Program-made: the position numbers and the translations under genes
The notes under the pieces: generated by a model
Database searches by the model: none
Told to the model about the DNA's origin: nothing
The model's input: only the letters and a program-made list of their open reading frames with translations
Shown here: positions 23,470 through 36,125 of the stretch, piece by piece
How positions within the stretch are numbered: the first letter of the stretch is position 1
Layout: every line of letters starts with the position of its first letter
Source: Chinchilla lanigera
Taxonomy: Eukaryota; Chordata; Mammalia; Rodentia; Chinchillidae
DNA length: 64,000 nt
NCBI RefSeq assembly: GCF_000276665.1
Contig: NW_004955472.1
Span: forward strand, 9,349,810 to 9,413,809
Direction of reading: 5' to 3'

Positions 23470-24767
23470 CCTCCGGTTTTCCCCCAGTTTCTTTTCTCTC
23501 CGTCTCTCTCTCAAATCTTAGGCAAATTACATAAGTCAATATATAGGACAAGTGTTTGTGTGAATAAGAACATAAAATAACTGCTATATTTACAGCATAG
23601 AAATAATTTAAAGTACAAAAACTGGACAAAACATGAGTAGTTCTAAAACAGTCAGAACACAGAACAAAACATGTGAAAGAAAAATAGGATATATATAAAT
23701 TAAATGACATTTTCATTTACAAGGATATATACTAATTTCCTAATTTAAGGATTTATGTCTATTAAACTCAGTAACTGCCTATTATGATATAGAAAGAAGT
23801 GAAGGCAGATGGTAAAAGAAAAAAATCAGAGTAAATGAAAAATAAAGAAGCACTCAGACTGATGATGTTGGGATACTACGAATGTAAACTTCACCAAATT
23901 CAAACCCATTCACATGACAGCCACATTTTCTAAATGAATACGGGATTCATGTATTTTCCAAAAAGCCTAAAACTAAGTGTAGTTTACACAGTTAGAAAAT
24001 ATAAAAGTGTTACTTGTAAAATGTTTATTTTCTAAACATACAGCTTTATAGGATGAAATGGTAGACTGACCCTAAAACACAAAGAAATGCTACAGTGTGA
24101 GTAGCATAACAGTCCTCATAAGAAAGAACTACGTTGACATTTTCCAAGTGTAAACTGGTAGTAACTCTGAAGAAAATATTAAATTAAAGCTGTTAAATGA
24201 GCAGATTACAAACGTGGTTCTCTAAGGCTTATTTATTGCTAACAAGGAGTATAAGTGTTTTTGACACTAAATGATTCCACATATATGTGACCTGAATTAT
24301 AATAAGTAAAAAATAATTGAAAGCAAAAAAATATACTTTTTACTAGGGACATTAAAGCTGTCCATTGAGTATAATGGTTTCTGGTTTTCTTACAAAAGGT
24401 AGCTTAATATTTTGTTCAGGATATTTGTATACAAATTAAGCATTTTAACAAAATGTTAGGTTTAAAGAAATTTATTTCCAGAGTACACTGAAGCAAACAT
24501 ATTTTTGAAATGCTTAGTTGACATTTTATACCTAATGTCAACTTGAGCAAGAATACATGTAGAGTATTCTAACCCTAGATATATGCATAGAAGAAGTAAC
24601 AACTTTTCATGGAAAGAGAGCTAAAGGTTATTAGGGTCTAGAAATTAAAAAGGAAAAGAAACCCATAGCCCGATCATTATCGTTTTCCAGACAAACAGGG
24701 TTAAACATTTCCATGAAATTTTTGTGGCGTGGAGAGCAAGGAAGGAGAAAAGTAACATTTCAGATTC

Positions 24768-24792
24768 ATACCACATAAAAATACTTGTTTCA
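24768..24792 (+). repeat. Exact 25-bp dispersed repeat, copy 2
   Basis: Direct partner of 23445-23469. Confidence 0.95.
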
Positions 24793-25535
24793 TACAAACC
24801 ATTTCTAACATAAAAGTCCAAAAAAGCAACAACGAAAACTTTGTTTTTGATTCATTCATATTTCTTTTTTTCATGAAATCTGATTTATAATATCCTCAAA
24901 TTCTCCAAAATTAAGAAATTCTGGCAAATCATGATTTTAAACTGATTAAATACACTCATCAGGAATGCAGAATTGCGGCTTGTGCTGTCAGATAAGAAAA
25001 GAAATTGGCCCTGTACAATACTTGCCACATGTCCAAAATCAAAAGCGAATGAGTGTTATATAGAAAAGGAGAGTTTGCAGTAATTCAGTGAGGGGGTTAT
25101 GATAACAAAGAATGTCAACTTCATGGATTATGCAGTTCATGATGGTCCATTCTATTTATGGTCTATTTATGTATATTATTAAATTATTACTCCAAGCACC
25201 ACTTCACTAAAATTTATGTGACATATGTGTATCTCACATATTTCTACACACAAAAATATAATACTCTCATGTACATATAGAGAATTTAGCTTCAAGTGCA
25301 AACATTGATAATTATATTATATATCTAATTTGAATCAATGTAAAACCATAAAGAATTTGTTTCCGATATTAGATGACTTTTCATTTTCATAAATCAGCAT
25401 TATTATGGAAAATATTAGGTATACAGTCTCTTAACATGACGTGAAGAAAACCATATTCCGTTAATTCAGCCAACGATCCCAAATTTGAAATTTATTAAAT
25501 GATTTTAAAATAATCATTGAACATTTCAAAAAGTG

Positions 25536-25563
25536 AATTGTTAAATTTTTCAATTTAACAATT
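25536..25563. repeat. 12-bp perfect inverted repeat, 4-nt loop
   Basis: 'aattgttaaatt', loop 'tttc', then 'aatttaacaatt'. All bases A/T except one G/C pair per arm. A cruciform is possible. Confidence 0.9.
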
Positions 25564-25710
25564 TTTCAATTTTTAACCACTTGAATGAAAATGAATATTA
25601 AACTTTTGTATCACTGTAGAGAATTGAAAATAAATTCTATACTATAAAATTACAGCAGCCAACATTGTAAAATTATAGTTAAGGGGACACACATAATTGA
25701 AAATGTCAGG

Positions 25711-25754
25711 AAGCAGAAAATATATTTTTTATATTAAGCAGAAAATATATTTAA
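25711..25754. repeat. Direct repeat, 26-bp period
   Basis: 'aagcagaaaatatattt' at 25711 and again at 25737. Confidence 0.9.
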
Positions 25755-26125
25755 TATTTAGTAAATTTAGTACTAACTTTCCTCCCTTAAAGGTATATTA
25801 ATTAAAAACACCTAAAAGTTAACCGTTTTCTTCATATATTTTGTCATTGTCTTTTTCTGCAAAGATAGAATATTCAAAATAAAATTTTTCAATAATATGT
25901 TCATTTGTTCATTTTACATCTCAAGTTTTGTATTACTATTTATATAATTTATTTCTGTATAAAAGCCTTAAGATTCATTATAATCATTTATATTACTTAA
26001 ATGTCAGGTTAAAAATGTAGGAAGAGCTGCTCCCATCTTAATATTGGAGTTTAAGCATATTCAGTATCACATCATTACCAAACAACTCAGTTGTAACTAC
26101 TGTGTACTGAGTATTACAAAGATGC

Positions 26126-26225
26126 NNNNNNNNNNNNNNNNNNNNNNNNNNNNNNNNNNNNNNNNNNNNNNNNNNNNNNNNNNNNNNNNNNNNNNNNNNN
26201 NNNNNNNNNNNNNNNNNNNNNNNNN
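26126..26225. other. Assembly gap of exactly 100 N
   Basis: A run of exactly 100 N, a common placeholder for a gap of unknown size. Frames reported across it (26044-26325 and 26097-26288) are meaningless. Confidence 0.99.
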
Positions 26226-26246
26226 AAAAAAAAAAAAAAAAAAAAA
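26226..26246 (+). repeat. A21 run at the gap edge
   Basis: Twenty-one A residues abut the gap. This could be the 3' tail of a plus-strand retroposon hidden in the gap, or a homopolymer that stopped the assembly. Confidence 0.9.
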
Positions 26247-28593
26247 TATTCCAGTAATTGTGTTGGACGCTTTTTTAGATAATAACAATCATAGTAACTC
26301 TTGCAATATAAACGTCCCTGTTTGATATATGGGAAAAATTTTGATCAGCAAATTATGCAACTTAGTACAGCCTTGCAATATGCAAACACTCACTTTATTT
26401 TCTTAAAGTGTAGAGTTGAGAAAACTGAAAAGAAGCGTAGCTTCCTCCCTCTGAGTGCTACCTCCATGCCCCGTGGAGCGGCAGGGCGTAGAACCTTGCC
26501 GCCAAGTGTGTAAAAGAAGCATAGTTTTAACGCTGGGCCAGCGTGTTGCCCCACACGGAAGCTTGAGGTGAACATGTATTGGTCGTGAAATTCACAAGAC
26601 GTCAACATTCACAGAGAACAGTTTATGTGTTTAATACAGGCCATGTTTTCCCACACTTTTAAGAACTCCAGTTAATGTTATTTCTTTTGTATTTGAGAGC
26701 AACACTGATCAACAGACAATGGGAATCAAAATAAGTCTATTAAAGTCAATGACTTGCTGTTTTGATATTTCTGGATCTATATGTTCAATGCCTTCATGAG
26801 ACTAAGTGTATTAACTTCCTCTGATTATAGTGTATGATATCAACGCTGTCTTTTGAGAATGAAACACAGAGTTCATAGCTTATTTTTCATGCTTGTGTCT
26901 ATAATCTTCAGTGAGATAACACATACTAAGTGCTTAGAATGATGCCACAGACGTAGAAAACACAGACTAAATATTAGTAATTGAGATTTTCGTTATGGTT
27001 ATTAACAGAATTAGAGAACCAAATTGAATGACTTGCAAGGTCTCACAACTTCTTTTTAGATTGGAGTTGGAGTTAAGGTGTTCTTGCTAAATAGGAGTAA
27101 GATCGTGGCTGCAAAGAACGTGCCGTGTGTTCTATTTGCTGGAATGTGTCTCATGTGAGAGAAAGCTATTTTTCAAAGGTCACCCTAGTAGTTCACTTTT
27201 CTGCAAATTAAGACAGCAAATCTTTGTGTACAGAAAACTATATACTACTACTGATAGAAAAACAACCAATAGGTACTGAATTACAGAATATTTTTATAAG
27301 GCAAGAATAATTTCAGTAAATTCTTACTGGCAGTTGCTAGTGTTTTGCATTCTAATCCTTACAGTTTCTTTCTTTATTCTTAAGAAATTAAATTCTTTCA
27401 TGAATTTGTGAATTACCTTTATACTCACCCATGGAACTGTGAAGCGCTTTCATGTGCAATTCTAGCGTGTTATTCACACAGACTCATCAGGCATGCCTAA
27501 AGATCCATGCCGAGAGAAGTCAAGAATGCTAATGGCACCTATTTTTCTACACATTTCTTTATACAAGGAAAGTAAATTGTTTTAAAAAGTTAATTTTTAT
27601 ACCTAAGTTTTAGAGATGATACTGCTTTCAATCCTGTTCTTGGAAGCAAAAGTTAAATAATAATTGAATCCAAAAGTAACTACTTACTCTTGGAGGCAAT
27701 TGCAATATGTTTTTTTGTTTTTGTTTTTGTTTTTTTTCCAGTAAGGAAAAGACAAGGGGATTTTTGAAAAAAAAAAAAAATTGTTTATTTTTAAGTCAGT
27801 CTTCTAATAGCATTCATTCAGTGCTCATCAGACTGAGAATTGTTGATATAATCATGAGTATAAATATCTACTCTTTCCAAGGATCTCACTATAGAATATG
27901 ATGTATCTTTGATGAAAAGTATTGGAAACCCAGAAAGAATAATTGCTATATGCATATGACCTGTCACAACAAGAATGAACAGAAGTGCTCAGAAATCATG
28001 GCGATGTTGAAGAGGTTTTGCGGTGTGTTTTAAGGAAGTGTTCCCTTACTGAGAAGACTTTGGTTATGGGTAAATATTTTCTCAGATGGCGACACAGCTG
28101 GGACAGGGGCTGTCAGGCAGGAGAAGCATGGAAAAGGTACAGATCCAGAAACTATCTGGAAACAAACTATCGTCAGACATCTTCAAACAGGTAGTTTCCA
28201 GAGTTAGAAGTATCAAAGTAAATGAAACCTGAAGGACAAAGTGACAAACTAGTTTGTTTTTTTACTTTAGTACTGAATTGATCTGAAAGCAACAGCTTCA
28301 TTGCATAATGCTGCTTTTCATTTTTCACGAATTAACAAATTCAAATAGGAAAATAAAAATGTCATCCCACTTGCTACATCTTTAAAAATCATTGTGCCTT
28401 CCACTTTAATTGACTTAATTTAAAGCAGATTATGAAATCTCTAGCCACATTACCTGACTAACTAGGATGCCTAGTTACCAAGACAAGTTACACCAGTAAC
28501 TCAACTAAGTTCTAATAGGTGTTCATTTCTCCCAGCTTGCTGTAGTTTCTCTGACATCTCTTGCATGTTGGTTTCTCCCCACCCCTGGGACTT
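26247..28593. other. Unassigned DNA, no gene
   Basis: About 26440-26610 is a small CpG-bearing segment ('ccccgtggagcggcagggcg') in otherwise AT-rich DNA. 27708-27737 is a (TTTTTG)n-type run. 27767-27780 is an A-run. No frame shows a domain. Confidence 0.45.
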
Positions 28594-28706
28594 CTTGGTT
28601 TTTGAGACAGAGTCTTAAATATTTACTTCAGGCTGGCCTCCCAGCAATTGTCCTGCCTCAGCCTCTCAAGGGTGGAGATTAAAGGCATATACCACCATGC
28701 TTTACT
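28594..28706 (-). mobile_element. B1-type SINE without internal duplication
   Basis: Reverse complement of a B1/proto-B1 monomer: 'tttgagacagagtcttaaat', 'ttcaggctggcctcccagca', 'cctgcctcagcctctcaagg', 'taaaggcatataccaccatg'. Only one copy of the internal unit is seen, unlike 36126 and 47475, so this is probably an older subfamily. Confidence 0.85.
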
Positions 28707-29097
28707 GTCCCTGAGACATGTGACAAGAACTGAAGACACAGTGACATGAACTGAAGCCTCCAGAAATCCAAGATTTTAACAACCAGCCAATGATTAGAAT
28801 AAGATCACATCTCCATAAACCCTGTAGGAAAGAGAGAAATTTACCCTAGAGTCCCCCAAAAGGGAATTACCAGTACACCTTCTTAGCACGATATATAGGT
28901 TTATTTCTCATTCAGTGACTGGGAAGAAAAATGTGTTACCCTATAGAGCTGAAACTAATTAAGTTTCACTCCTTCAAACTGTAACCAGCAGCCTACCCTA
29001 AAATATTTGCACACCTCATAGTGATCATAATTGAACTTCGTGTTTCTACTGGCATGAACTGGGGAATGGTAGTTTTAGGTTTCTTAACATATAGATA
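28707..29097. other. Unassigned DNA
   Basis: Nothing recognised. Confidence 0.5.
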
Positions 29098-29213
29098 GGG
29101 GCTGGGGATTTAGCTCAGCGGCAAAGCGCCTGCCTCGCAAGCACAAGGTCATGAGTTCAATTCCTGGTACTGGAGAAAAACCAAAAAAAAACCAAAAAAA
29201 AACAAAAAAAAAA
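29098..29213 (+). mobile_element. ID-type SINE
   Basis: Full ID body with A-box 'tagctcagcgg', followed by a tail of A-runs separated by C residues to 29213. Possible imperfect target duplication: 'catatagata' before and 'catataaata' after. Confidence 0.95.
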
Positions 29214-29577
29214 CCCATATAAATAAAATTAGGCACGAGTTAAAGTAGTAAGGACAGATTTTAATCAGAAATAACTATTAAAGTAGGGAAAAGAGTGAAG
29301 TGAAATAAATGTTGAATTATGAAAAAGGAAAAGAGTTCTTTACAAAGTACAAGAGTATGGGGAGGAAGCAAGCAGGAGCTGAAGTAAAAAACATCACAAA
29401 GTTTTAGTCAGTTTAAGTGCAGTCAGACTAGCTGTACATGCTACTTGGAATTTATTAAATTTAGGGTCCTCTCATCTCACGGAGACTGGCAGAGAGAAGT
29501 CCTCCCCTCCCTTCCAGTGTTGGCTACAAGAAACAGAAAAAATAGTTTACGCGCTCTGCACTGTTTTCTAGAAATGC
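29214..29577. other. Unassigned DNA
   Basis: No gene. The last bases, 'tagaaatgc' (29569-29577), may be the left copy of the L1 target duplication. Confidence 0.5.
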
Positions 29578-32500
29578 GTTTTTTTTTTAAAGAGAAAAAA
29601 TAAAAATAATAATAAAACAGAGTTTCAAAACAGGTTAGTAGGAGAGTTACAATAATTAATACATAGCATAATGCTGCATTAGTAGTAGTTACTCAGAGTT
29701 CAAGGTAAAGACATGACATCTTCTCCAAGCACTATTAGCCCAAACCTTTCTTTTCAATGAACTAAGAGAAATTAGATGCATAACTATCTTAACTATCTTG
29801 TGTATAAATATATTTTTTCACTTTCTTCCTTTCTCCTCTCCTCCATCACAATTTGTCTCTTCTTTTGAACAGTTTCTACTCAATTTCCAGTATCTAGCGT
29901 ACTCTTTAGATCTTATTTACTCATTCAGCTACTCATACCATGGTTACACATATGAGTCTGATTTATTTCACTTATGAGTATGGTCTCAAGTTGCATCCAT
30001 TTACCTATAAAAACTCCAGTAGTTCTCTATTTTATAAAAAAAAATCCTTTTTATTTATTCCTCAGTTGATGAGCATTAGATTGTTTCCTAGATTTAGCTA
30101 TTACAAAGTGTGCTGCTATGAACATGGGTGTATATACATCACTGTGGTATGATGTTTTCAATTCTTTTAGGAAGGTCAAAGGAGATTTCTAATCCTAGTC
30201 TTTTATGGAATCTCCACACTGATTTCCACAGTGGTTGCGCCAGTCTACACTCCTACTAACACTGGAGATCTGTTCCTTTCTCCCCACAGCTCCTCCAGCA
30301 TTCGTTATCGATTGATTTCTTCATGAGAGCCATTCTTTTTGAGGTGAGGTGGAATGTCAGCGTTGTTTTAATTTGCATCTCTCAAATGACCAAAGCTGTT
30401 GAACATTTATTCATGTATTTATTTGCCATATTTCATCAGCTGAGAACTGTGTATTCATCTCAAATACCCATTTTTGAATTGGGTCTTTGAATTTGGAGGG
30501 GGTCTGATTTTTTCAAGTTTTTATATGTTCTAGATATAAGTTCTTTATGTAAGGGAGAAATAGCTATAGTTTTTCCCAATCTGTGGATTGTCTTTTCATT
30601 ATGTTGGTAATTTCTTTTGCTGTGCAAAAGATTTTTAATAAAGCGAGATCCTGTTTTGATTCTTTGTAATACTTCTCTTGCAGTCTGGGTTTTGTTCATG
30701 AAGTCTCTGCCTATACTTGTATCTTTGAGATTTAAATTTAGTGTTTCTATTTTAATATTTAGATCTTTGATCCATTTTGACTTTATTTTGGTGCATGGTG
30801 ATAGACACAGGTCTAATTTTAGTCTTCAGCACGTGGAAAGCCAGTTTTCCAGCACCATTTATTAAAGGCTATGTTTCTTCCAGTGAGCATGTTTGACCCC
30901 TTTGTCAAAGATATGGTGGCTGAGTATACCTGGAATTGCAGCTGCATTTTCCATTCTGTTGCACTGATCCTAAGGCTTACGCTTTTTGCAATACCATGCT
31001 GATTTTATCACAGTAGACATGTAGTACAATTTCAGGTCTAAGACTGTGATGCTCCCTGACTTGCCTTTGTTGCCCAGAATTGGTTTTTCTATTTAGCATT
31101 TCTTTTGGTTCCAAATTAATTTTAAGAGGGTTTTTTTTCTAGATCTGTGAAGTATGCTAATTTGACTTGAATTGCATTATACTTACTATAGCAGTTGTGG
31201 GAGTATGGTGATTTTTGCTATGTTGGTTCATCCTATCCAAGATCAAGGGATGTCTTTTATTTTCTGATTTCCTCTTCGATCTCCTTTTGTAGGGTAATGT
31301 AATTTTCACTGCATAGATCGTTTACATCCTTTGTTAGATTGATTCCTAAATATGTCATTTTTTAAAGATGCTATTGTGGAGGGTGTGGTTTCCCTAATTT
31401 CTCTCTCTGTGACTTTGGTTTTAGAGTACAGGAATGCTATTGATTTTTGAGAATTGACTTTATATCCTGCGACCTTACTGAATTTGATTTTTAAATCTAC
31501 AAATTTTTTGGTGGAGTTTTTGGAGTCTTCTGTGTAGAGTTTCATGTTATCTGCAGATAATGACAACTTTTTAGTTTTCTATCTATATTTTGTTTATTTT
31601 TCTCTCTTGTCTAATTGCTCTGGCTAATGTTTCCAGAACTATATTGCATAGGAGTGATGACAGTGGATATCCTTGTCTTGTTCCTGATTTTATAGTGAAA
31701 GCTTTCAGTTTTTGACCATTTAGTGTGATGTTAGCTGTTGGTCTGTCATAGATGGCTTTTGTCAAAGTGAGGTAAAGACCATCTATTCCAATTTTCTGTA
31801 GGGTTTATATCATGGCTGGATGTTGAACTTTGTCAAATGCTTTTTCTGTTTCTATTGAAATGATAGTGTGATTTTTGTCTTTGGATCTGTTGATATGGTA
31901 TATTACATTTACTGATTTACATGAATTGAAATATCCTTGCATCCTTGGGTTGAATCCTACTTGGTCAAAATGTATAATCTTGTTGATGATTGTTGTATTC
32001 TGTTTGCCAATATTTATTAAAAATTTTTGCATCTATGGTCATTAGGGAGATTGGCCTGCTGAATTCTTATGAGGTTGTATTCTCTGGTTTCAAATCAGCA
32101 TAATATTTTCTTCCAGGAATGATTTTGGAAGTGCTGCTTCCTTTTCCATTTCTCTATAGCATTTCAGCATTATTGGTATTAGTTCTCTAAATTTCTTGTA
32201 CAATTCAACATTGAATCTGACAGGGGCTGGACTTTTCTTTGTTGATAAATTTTTAATTACATTTCCAGTTTCAGTGGCTGATATTGGTTTATTGCGAATT
32301 TTTGTTTCTACTTGGTTTATTTTTGGCCATTTGATTGTGTCTAGGAATCTGTCCATTTCTTCTGTGTTTTACATATAATTAGAATACAGGTTCTCCTAGT
32401 AGGTGTTGATGATCTCTTGGATTTCTGGGGGATCTGTTGTGATTTCCCCTTTTTCATTTCTAACTGCTTGAATTTGTGTTTTTTCTTTCCCATATTTGAT

Positions 32501-34036
32501 TAAGTTAGCTAATGGTTTATTAACTGTATTTATTCTTTCAAATAACCAAATTTTTGATTCCTGATTCTTTGCATTGTTTTCTTAGTCTCCATTGCATTAA
32601 TTTCTGCTCATAACTGTGCACTTTCCTCCTTCATATGAGTTTTTGGTTTGATTGTTTTTCTTGTTTTTCTAGAAGTTTGAGGTTCAACATTAGGTTGTTT
32701 ATTTAAGCTTGTTCTGTTTTCCTTATAAGTAAGTTCATTGCTATAAATTTGCCTCATATGCATGGGATGATTTCATTTCCTCTACATTTACTTAAACATG
32801 TATTGTTGGGGCTGGGGATTTAGCTCAGCGGCAAAGCCCCTGCCTGGCAAGCGCAAGGTCGTGAGTTTGGTTCCCGGTACCAGAGAAAAACCAAAAAAAA
32901 ACATGTATTGTCAGCTCATGGATGGTCTATTTTGGAAAATGTCCCATGTGTATGCTGATGTTTTGGGGTGGAACATCCTGTACACATTGACTAAGTGTAT
33001 TTGTTCACAGGCTTGGTTTAATTTTAACATTTCTTTATTGAATATTTGTCTATTTGCTCTATGTATTTGTGAGATTTGGGTATCAAGATCCTCCACTATA
33101 ATTGTGTTTGTACTTATTGGTTTGTCATGTTTGATATTATTAGTTTTATGTAGTTGGGTGGACCTGTATTTGGCGCGTAAATATTTACCATTGTTATCTC
33201 TTCTTGGAGTTTTCCCTTAACAAGTATATAGTTTCCTTCTTTATCTCTTTTAATCAATTTTGGCTTAAAGTTTTCATTGTCTGCAAGTATAATATCAATC
33301 CCTGTTCTTCTGGGTTCCTGTGGTGTGGAGAATCATTTTCCATCTTTTGGCTTTTAGTCTTGGAATCTCTTTTGCATTAAATGTGTTTCTTGAGAGCAGC
33401 ACACTGTTGGATCTTGTTTCTTGATCCATTCTGCCAATCTGTTTCTTTTGATTGGTAAGTTGAGACCATTTATGCTGATGGTTATAACCTGTATGTACTG
33501 GATTTTCTTTTCCTTCTTGTTTTACTATTGTTTATGCTCTGTCTTTTCCTCTGTTCAATTACTTGCCCTTCTTGGTGATTTTTTTGTATCAGCATTCATG
33601 TGTTTGTCATCCTCATTACCTCCTTCTAATATGTTCTTCAGAGTATTCTGTAGAACTAGTTTTGTGGTCATAAGTTATTTCTGTTGATGTTTGTCTTGGA
33701 AGTATCTCATTTCTCCATCAAATTTGAAAGATAATTTTGTTGGGTACATCAATCTAAGTTGAAGATTGCTTTCTTTTAGGGCTCAAAATACCTCAATCCA
33801 AGCTCTCCTTGATTTGAGGGTTTGTGTTGAGAAGTCTGCTGTGAATCTGATTGGCTTTCCTGTATAGGTGATAGTTTCTTCTCTCTAGCTACTTTTAGTA
33901 TTTTGTTCTTGGGCTGAATTTCTAGAATCTTGATTATTATATGCTTTGGTGTTGATTCATATTGATTATGGCTATTTGGAGTTCTGTATGCTTAATTTAT
34001 TTGCATATCAAAATCTTTATCCATGTTTGGGAAGTT
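29578..34036 (-). mobile_element. 5'-truncated L1 retrotransposon (3' UTR, ORF2, part of ORF1), interrupted by an ID
   Basis: On the minus strand the order is: end of ORF1 (about 34030-33650), endonuclease region (about 33500-32930), reverse transcriptase (about 32500-31300), ORF2 C-terminus, then the 3' UTR with poly(A) seen as a T-run at 29579-29588. Fragments of reverse transcriptase are readable: 'KSPAPVRFNVELYK' (32090-32356), '[13 protein letters not shown]' (31805-32032) and '[13 protein letters not shown]' (31583-31765). The frame is broken into several pieces. The motif normally read as IDAEKAFD has Glu in place of the catalytic Asp, and the FADD motif reads 'SADN' (31306-31566). The copy is dead. 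Candidate target duplication: 'tagaaatgc' (29569-29577) against 'tagaaatac' (34037-34045). Confidence 0.92.
32794..32911 (+). mobile_element. ID SINE inserted into the L1, 13-bp target duplication
   Basis: ID body 32807-32898, opposite in direction to the host L1. The repeat 'aaacatgtattgt' is exact at 32794-32806 and 32899-32911. The L1 sequence resumes directly after it, so the ID is younger than the L1. Confidence 0.97.
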
Positions 34037-35064
34037 TAGAAATACACTTTTGGGGGAGGGTAGAATTATTTTAGGAATGTAACCTTGAGCTGTTAGAAAC
34101 TGAACATTACATTATATCATATTGAAGAAGACTTTCTGAAACTGAGGGCTAGTTGGAAAAAACTCTCAGAGGAACCTGGCTACAGTTTAGTCAAGAAGAG
34201 AATCCATCAATATGCAAAAAAGCATTTCTAAGTCACTAAAATTGTTATAATATTTTTAAAAATATATATCTACTGCTAATATATCTGTTTCCAAAGATCA
34301 AAGGTCATTTTATTAAGTTATTTTTTAATAAAAGGTACTTTTTTCTCTTCAAATTATGTCCTTTTTAATGCAAATTCACTAGACATGGTAAACTCCATCA
34401 TATTCATTTATAAAAATGCATGATTTTATATAGATTTAATTCTTGCCATATATATATACATATACACACACACACACAGAGAAGCTTGAAAATGTATAAG
34501 TTAAAATAAATTCAGAAGCTATTCTTGGTGGCAGTGAAGTAGGTTTTAGTAGATTACAGTAATCGTCTAGCTAAGATCAAAAGATGCTAAATGAAATGCA
34601 GAAGAAAAACATCTCTTCACAAGTCTTAAAATATCCCATAAGCAAGGGAATCCTGGAAAGAAGCCATTAAACATTGTATTTGCCACCTTTCCCTCAGACT
34701 ATCTGTTAAATCTTGGGCTAAGTACAATACCAGATTAATATATCCAGTAGAAGGTGGATGCCAACACCCAAAAACATCCCTGGAGCTTGAGTCAGGTATC
34801 AGACGTGTCAGTAGGGAGAAGGAAATTTCTACCAGCTGAAAATGCCCAAAATTGAAAGTCTTAAATCTGAAAGAAAAGAGAGATATAGGGACCTAGCATT
34901 ATGTTATTATTTTCCTAAAACATTTATTATTTGTAATTTGTGCGAAATAGTTGAAGTAGAAGTCTACACAAGATACTTAAAAAGCTAATGGAGCTTTCAA
35001 CTGATACACTGTTAAAGGCAAAGAGAAAATGGAGTAGAACACCCATTTAAAAAAGGGGCTTTTA
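34037..35064. other. Unassigned DNA with TA/CA simple repeat
   Basis: 34447-34479 is a (TA)n(CA)n microsatellite. Nothing else recognised. Confidence 0.5.
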
Positions 35065-35148
35065 GACTGGGGATGTAGCTCAGAGGCATAAGCGCTTGCC
35101 TGGCAATCCTGAAGTCACGAGTTTGATTCCAGGTACCAAAAAATAAAA
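35065..35148 (+). mobile_element. Diverged ID-type SINE
   Basis: 'gactggggatgtagctcaga', then 'gcgcttgcctggcaatcctg', 'gagtttgattccaggtacca' and a short A-rich end. It has clearly more substitutions than the young IDs, so it is an older copy or a different subfamily. Confidence 0.85.
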
Positions 35149-36125
35149 GATGGGGCGGAGAGGTTCTCATAGACCCACTGGACAATCTAGACATGTGACA
35201 TGTGATCAAAATATATGGTGACTGTATAAATTTAAAATAATATTATAGCAAAAAATACACTGTAATGAGTTCCCCTCAAAGTATTTCCCCTTACTTCAAA
35301 CACATCCCATTGGTCTTCCACATTCTAAAGCAATTCTGGTCTTCTTTGTGAGTGTCTTTATGAAGTATAATAAAAAGTACAATGAATGTTGCTGCTGAGC
35401 ACCATCCAAAGGGAAGGTGGACTGGGGATGACGCTCAGTACAAAGGCTGTGGGGTCAACCTCCAATACTGAAAGAAAAATCATATTGCTGTAGAAATTCT
35501 GGAAAGGCAACCTCCATCCTACTGCCTAAATCGAAGTCAACAAAGCTTGCCTAATCCAAAATTACTAAGAGTGCCTTGGGAGGACAGGGAGAACCCCACT
35601 GAATGTGAAATGAATTGGGAGAAAGATGTGGGTGAGATATAGATGGAGGAGAAAAATACTACACAGTGAGACACTCCATGTAGCTACTTCTCAGGCTAAC
35701 TTAGCGTGCAATGTTATAGTCACATCAAAAAATTCCCTCTTAGACTAGTTTTGTCTGAATTTTATTCCACTGATAAACCCAAGTATGAACTGATATACAA
35801 ATTAACCAGTCCAACAAACCAAACTAAACCAAATCAAACCAAACCCCCAAAATAAAAACAAACAGAAAAAAAATGAACCATTAGCATTTCATTCTTGTGA
35901 AGAATTAACATTTTCTTGCTCTTTAAAGGTGATGACTACATGTGAAGACCCTAACATCACAGTTTGAAGAGGATTATAGATTGCTTTCCAGGAGTACAGA
36001 AAGATCAGCTGCACCATAAATACAATGGGAGCTTGCAGTGAGAGAGATCACTGAAATGCTATAGGAAGAAAATTAAAAATTGTATTTATTTCATTACATG
36101 AGGGATAAGTAGGGCTTTTTACACT
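35149..36125. other. Unassigned; ID-like remnant and A/C-rich tract
   Basis: 35419-35476 ('actggggatgacgctcagta' to 'caacctccaatactgaaaga') looks like a shortened ID remnant. 35812-35870 is an imperfect (AACC/CAAA) low-complexity run. Confidence 0.45.

Larger units (their letters stand above)
22861..26125. other. Long unassigned AT-rich stretch
   Basis: More than 3 kb without a repeat family or gene that I can identify. It holds an exact dispersed 25-bp repeat, a 26-bp-period direct repeat and a perfect hairpin, listed separately. Confidence 0.5.

Noticed and set aside
26044..26325. Open frames across the N run
   Set aside because: They are produced by reading through unknown bases.
31100..32400. 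Functional reverse transcriptase gene
   Set aside because: Frames are broken and the catalytic motifs are changed; this is an L1 fossil.
32798..33220. 140-residue plus-strand open frame
   Set aside because: It is the antisense of L1 ORF2 joined to an ID SINE.
35812..35870. Interstitial telomere-like repeat (CCAAAC-like units)
   Set aside because: Units are irregular and do not match TTAGGG/CCCTAA.
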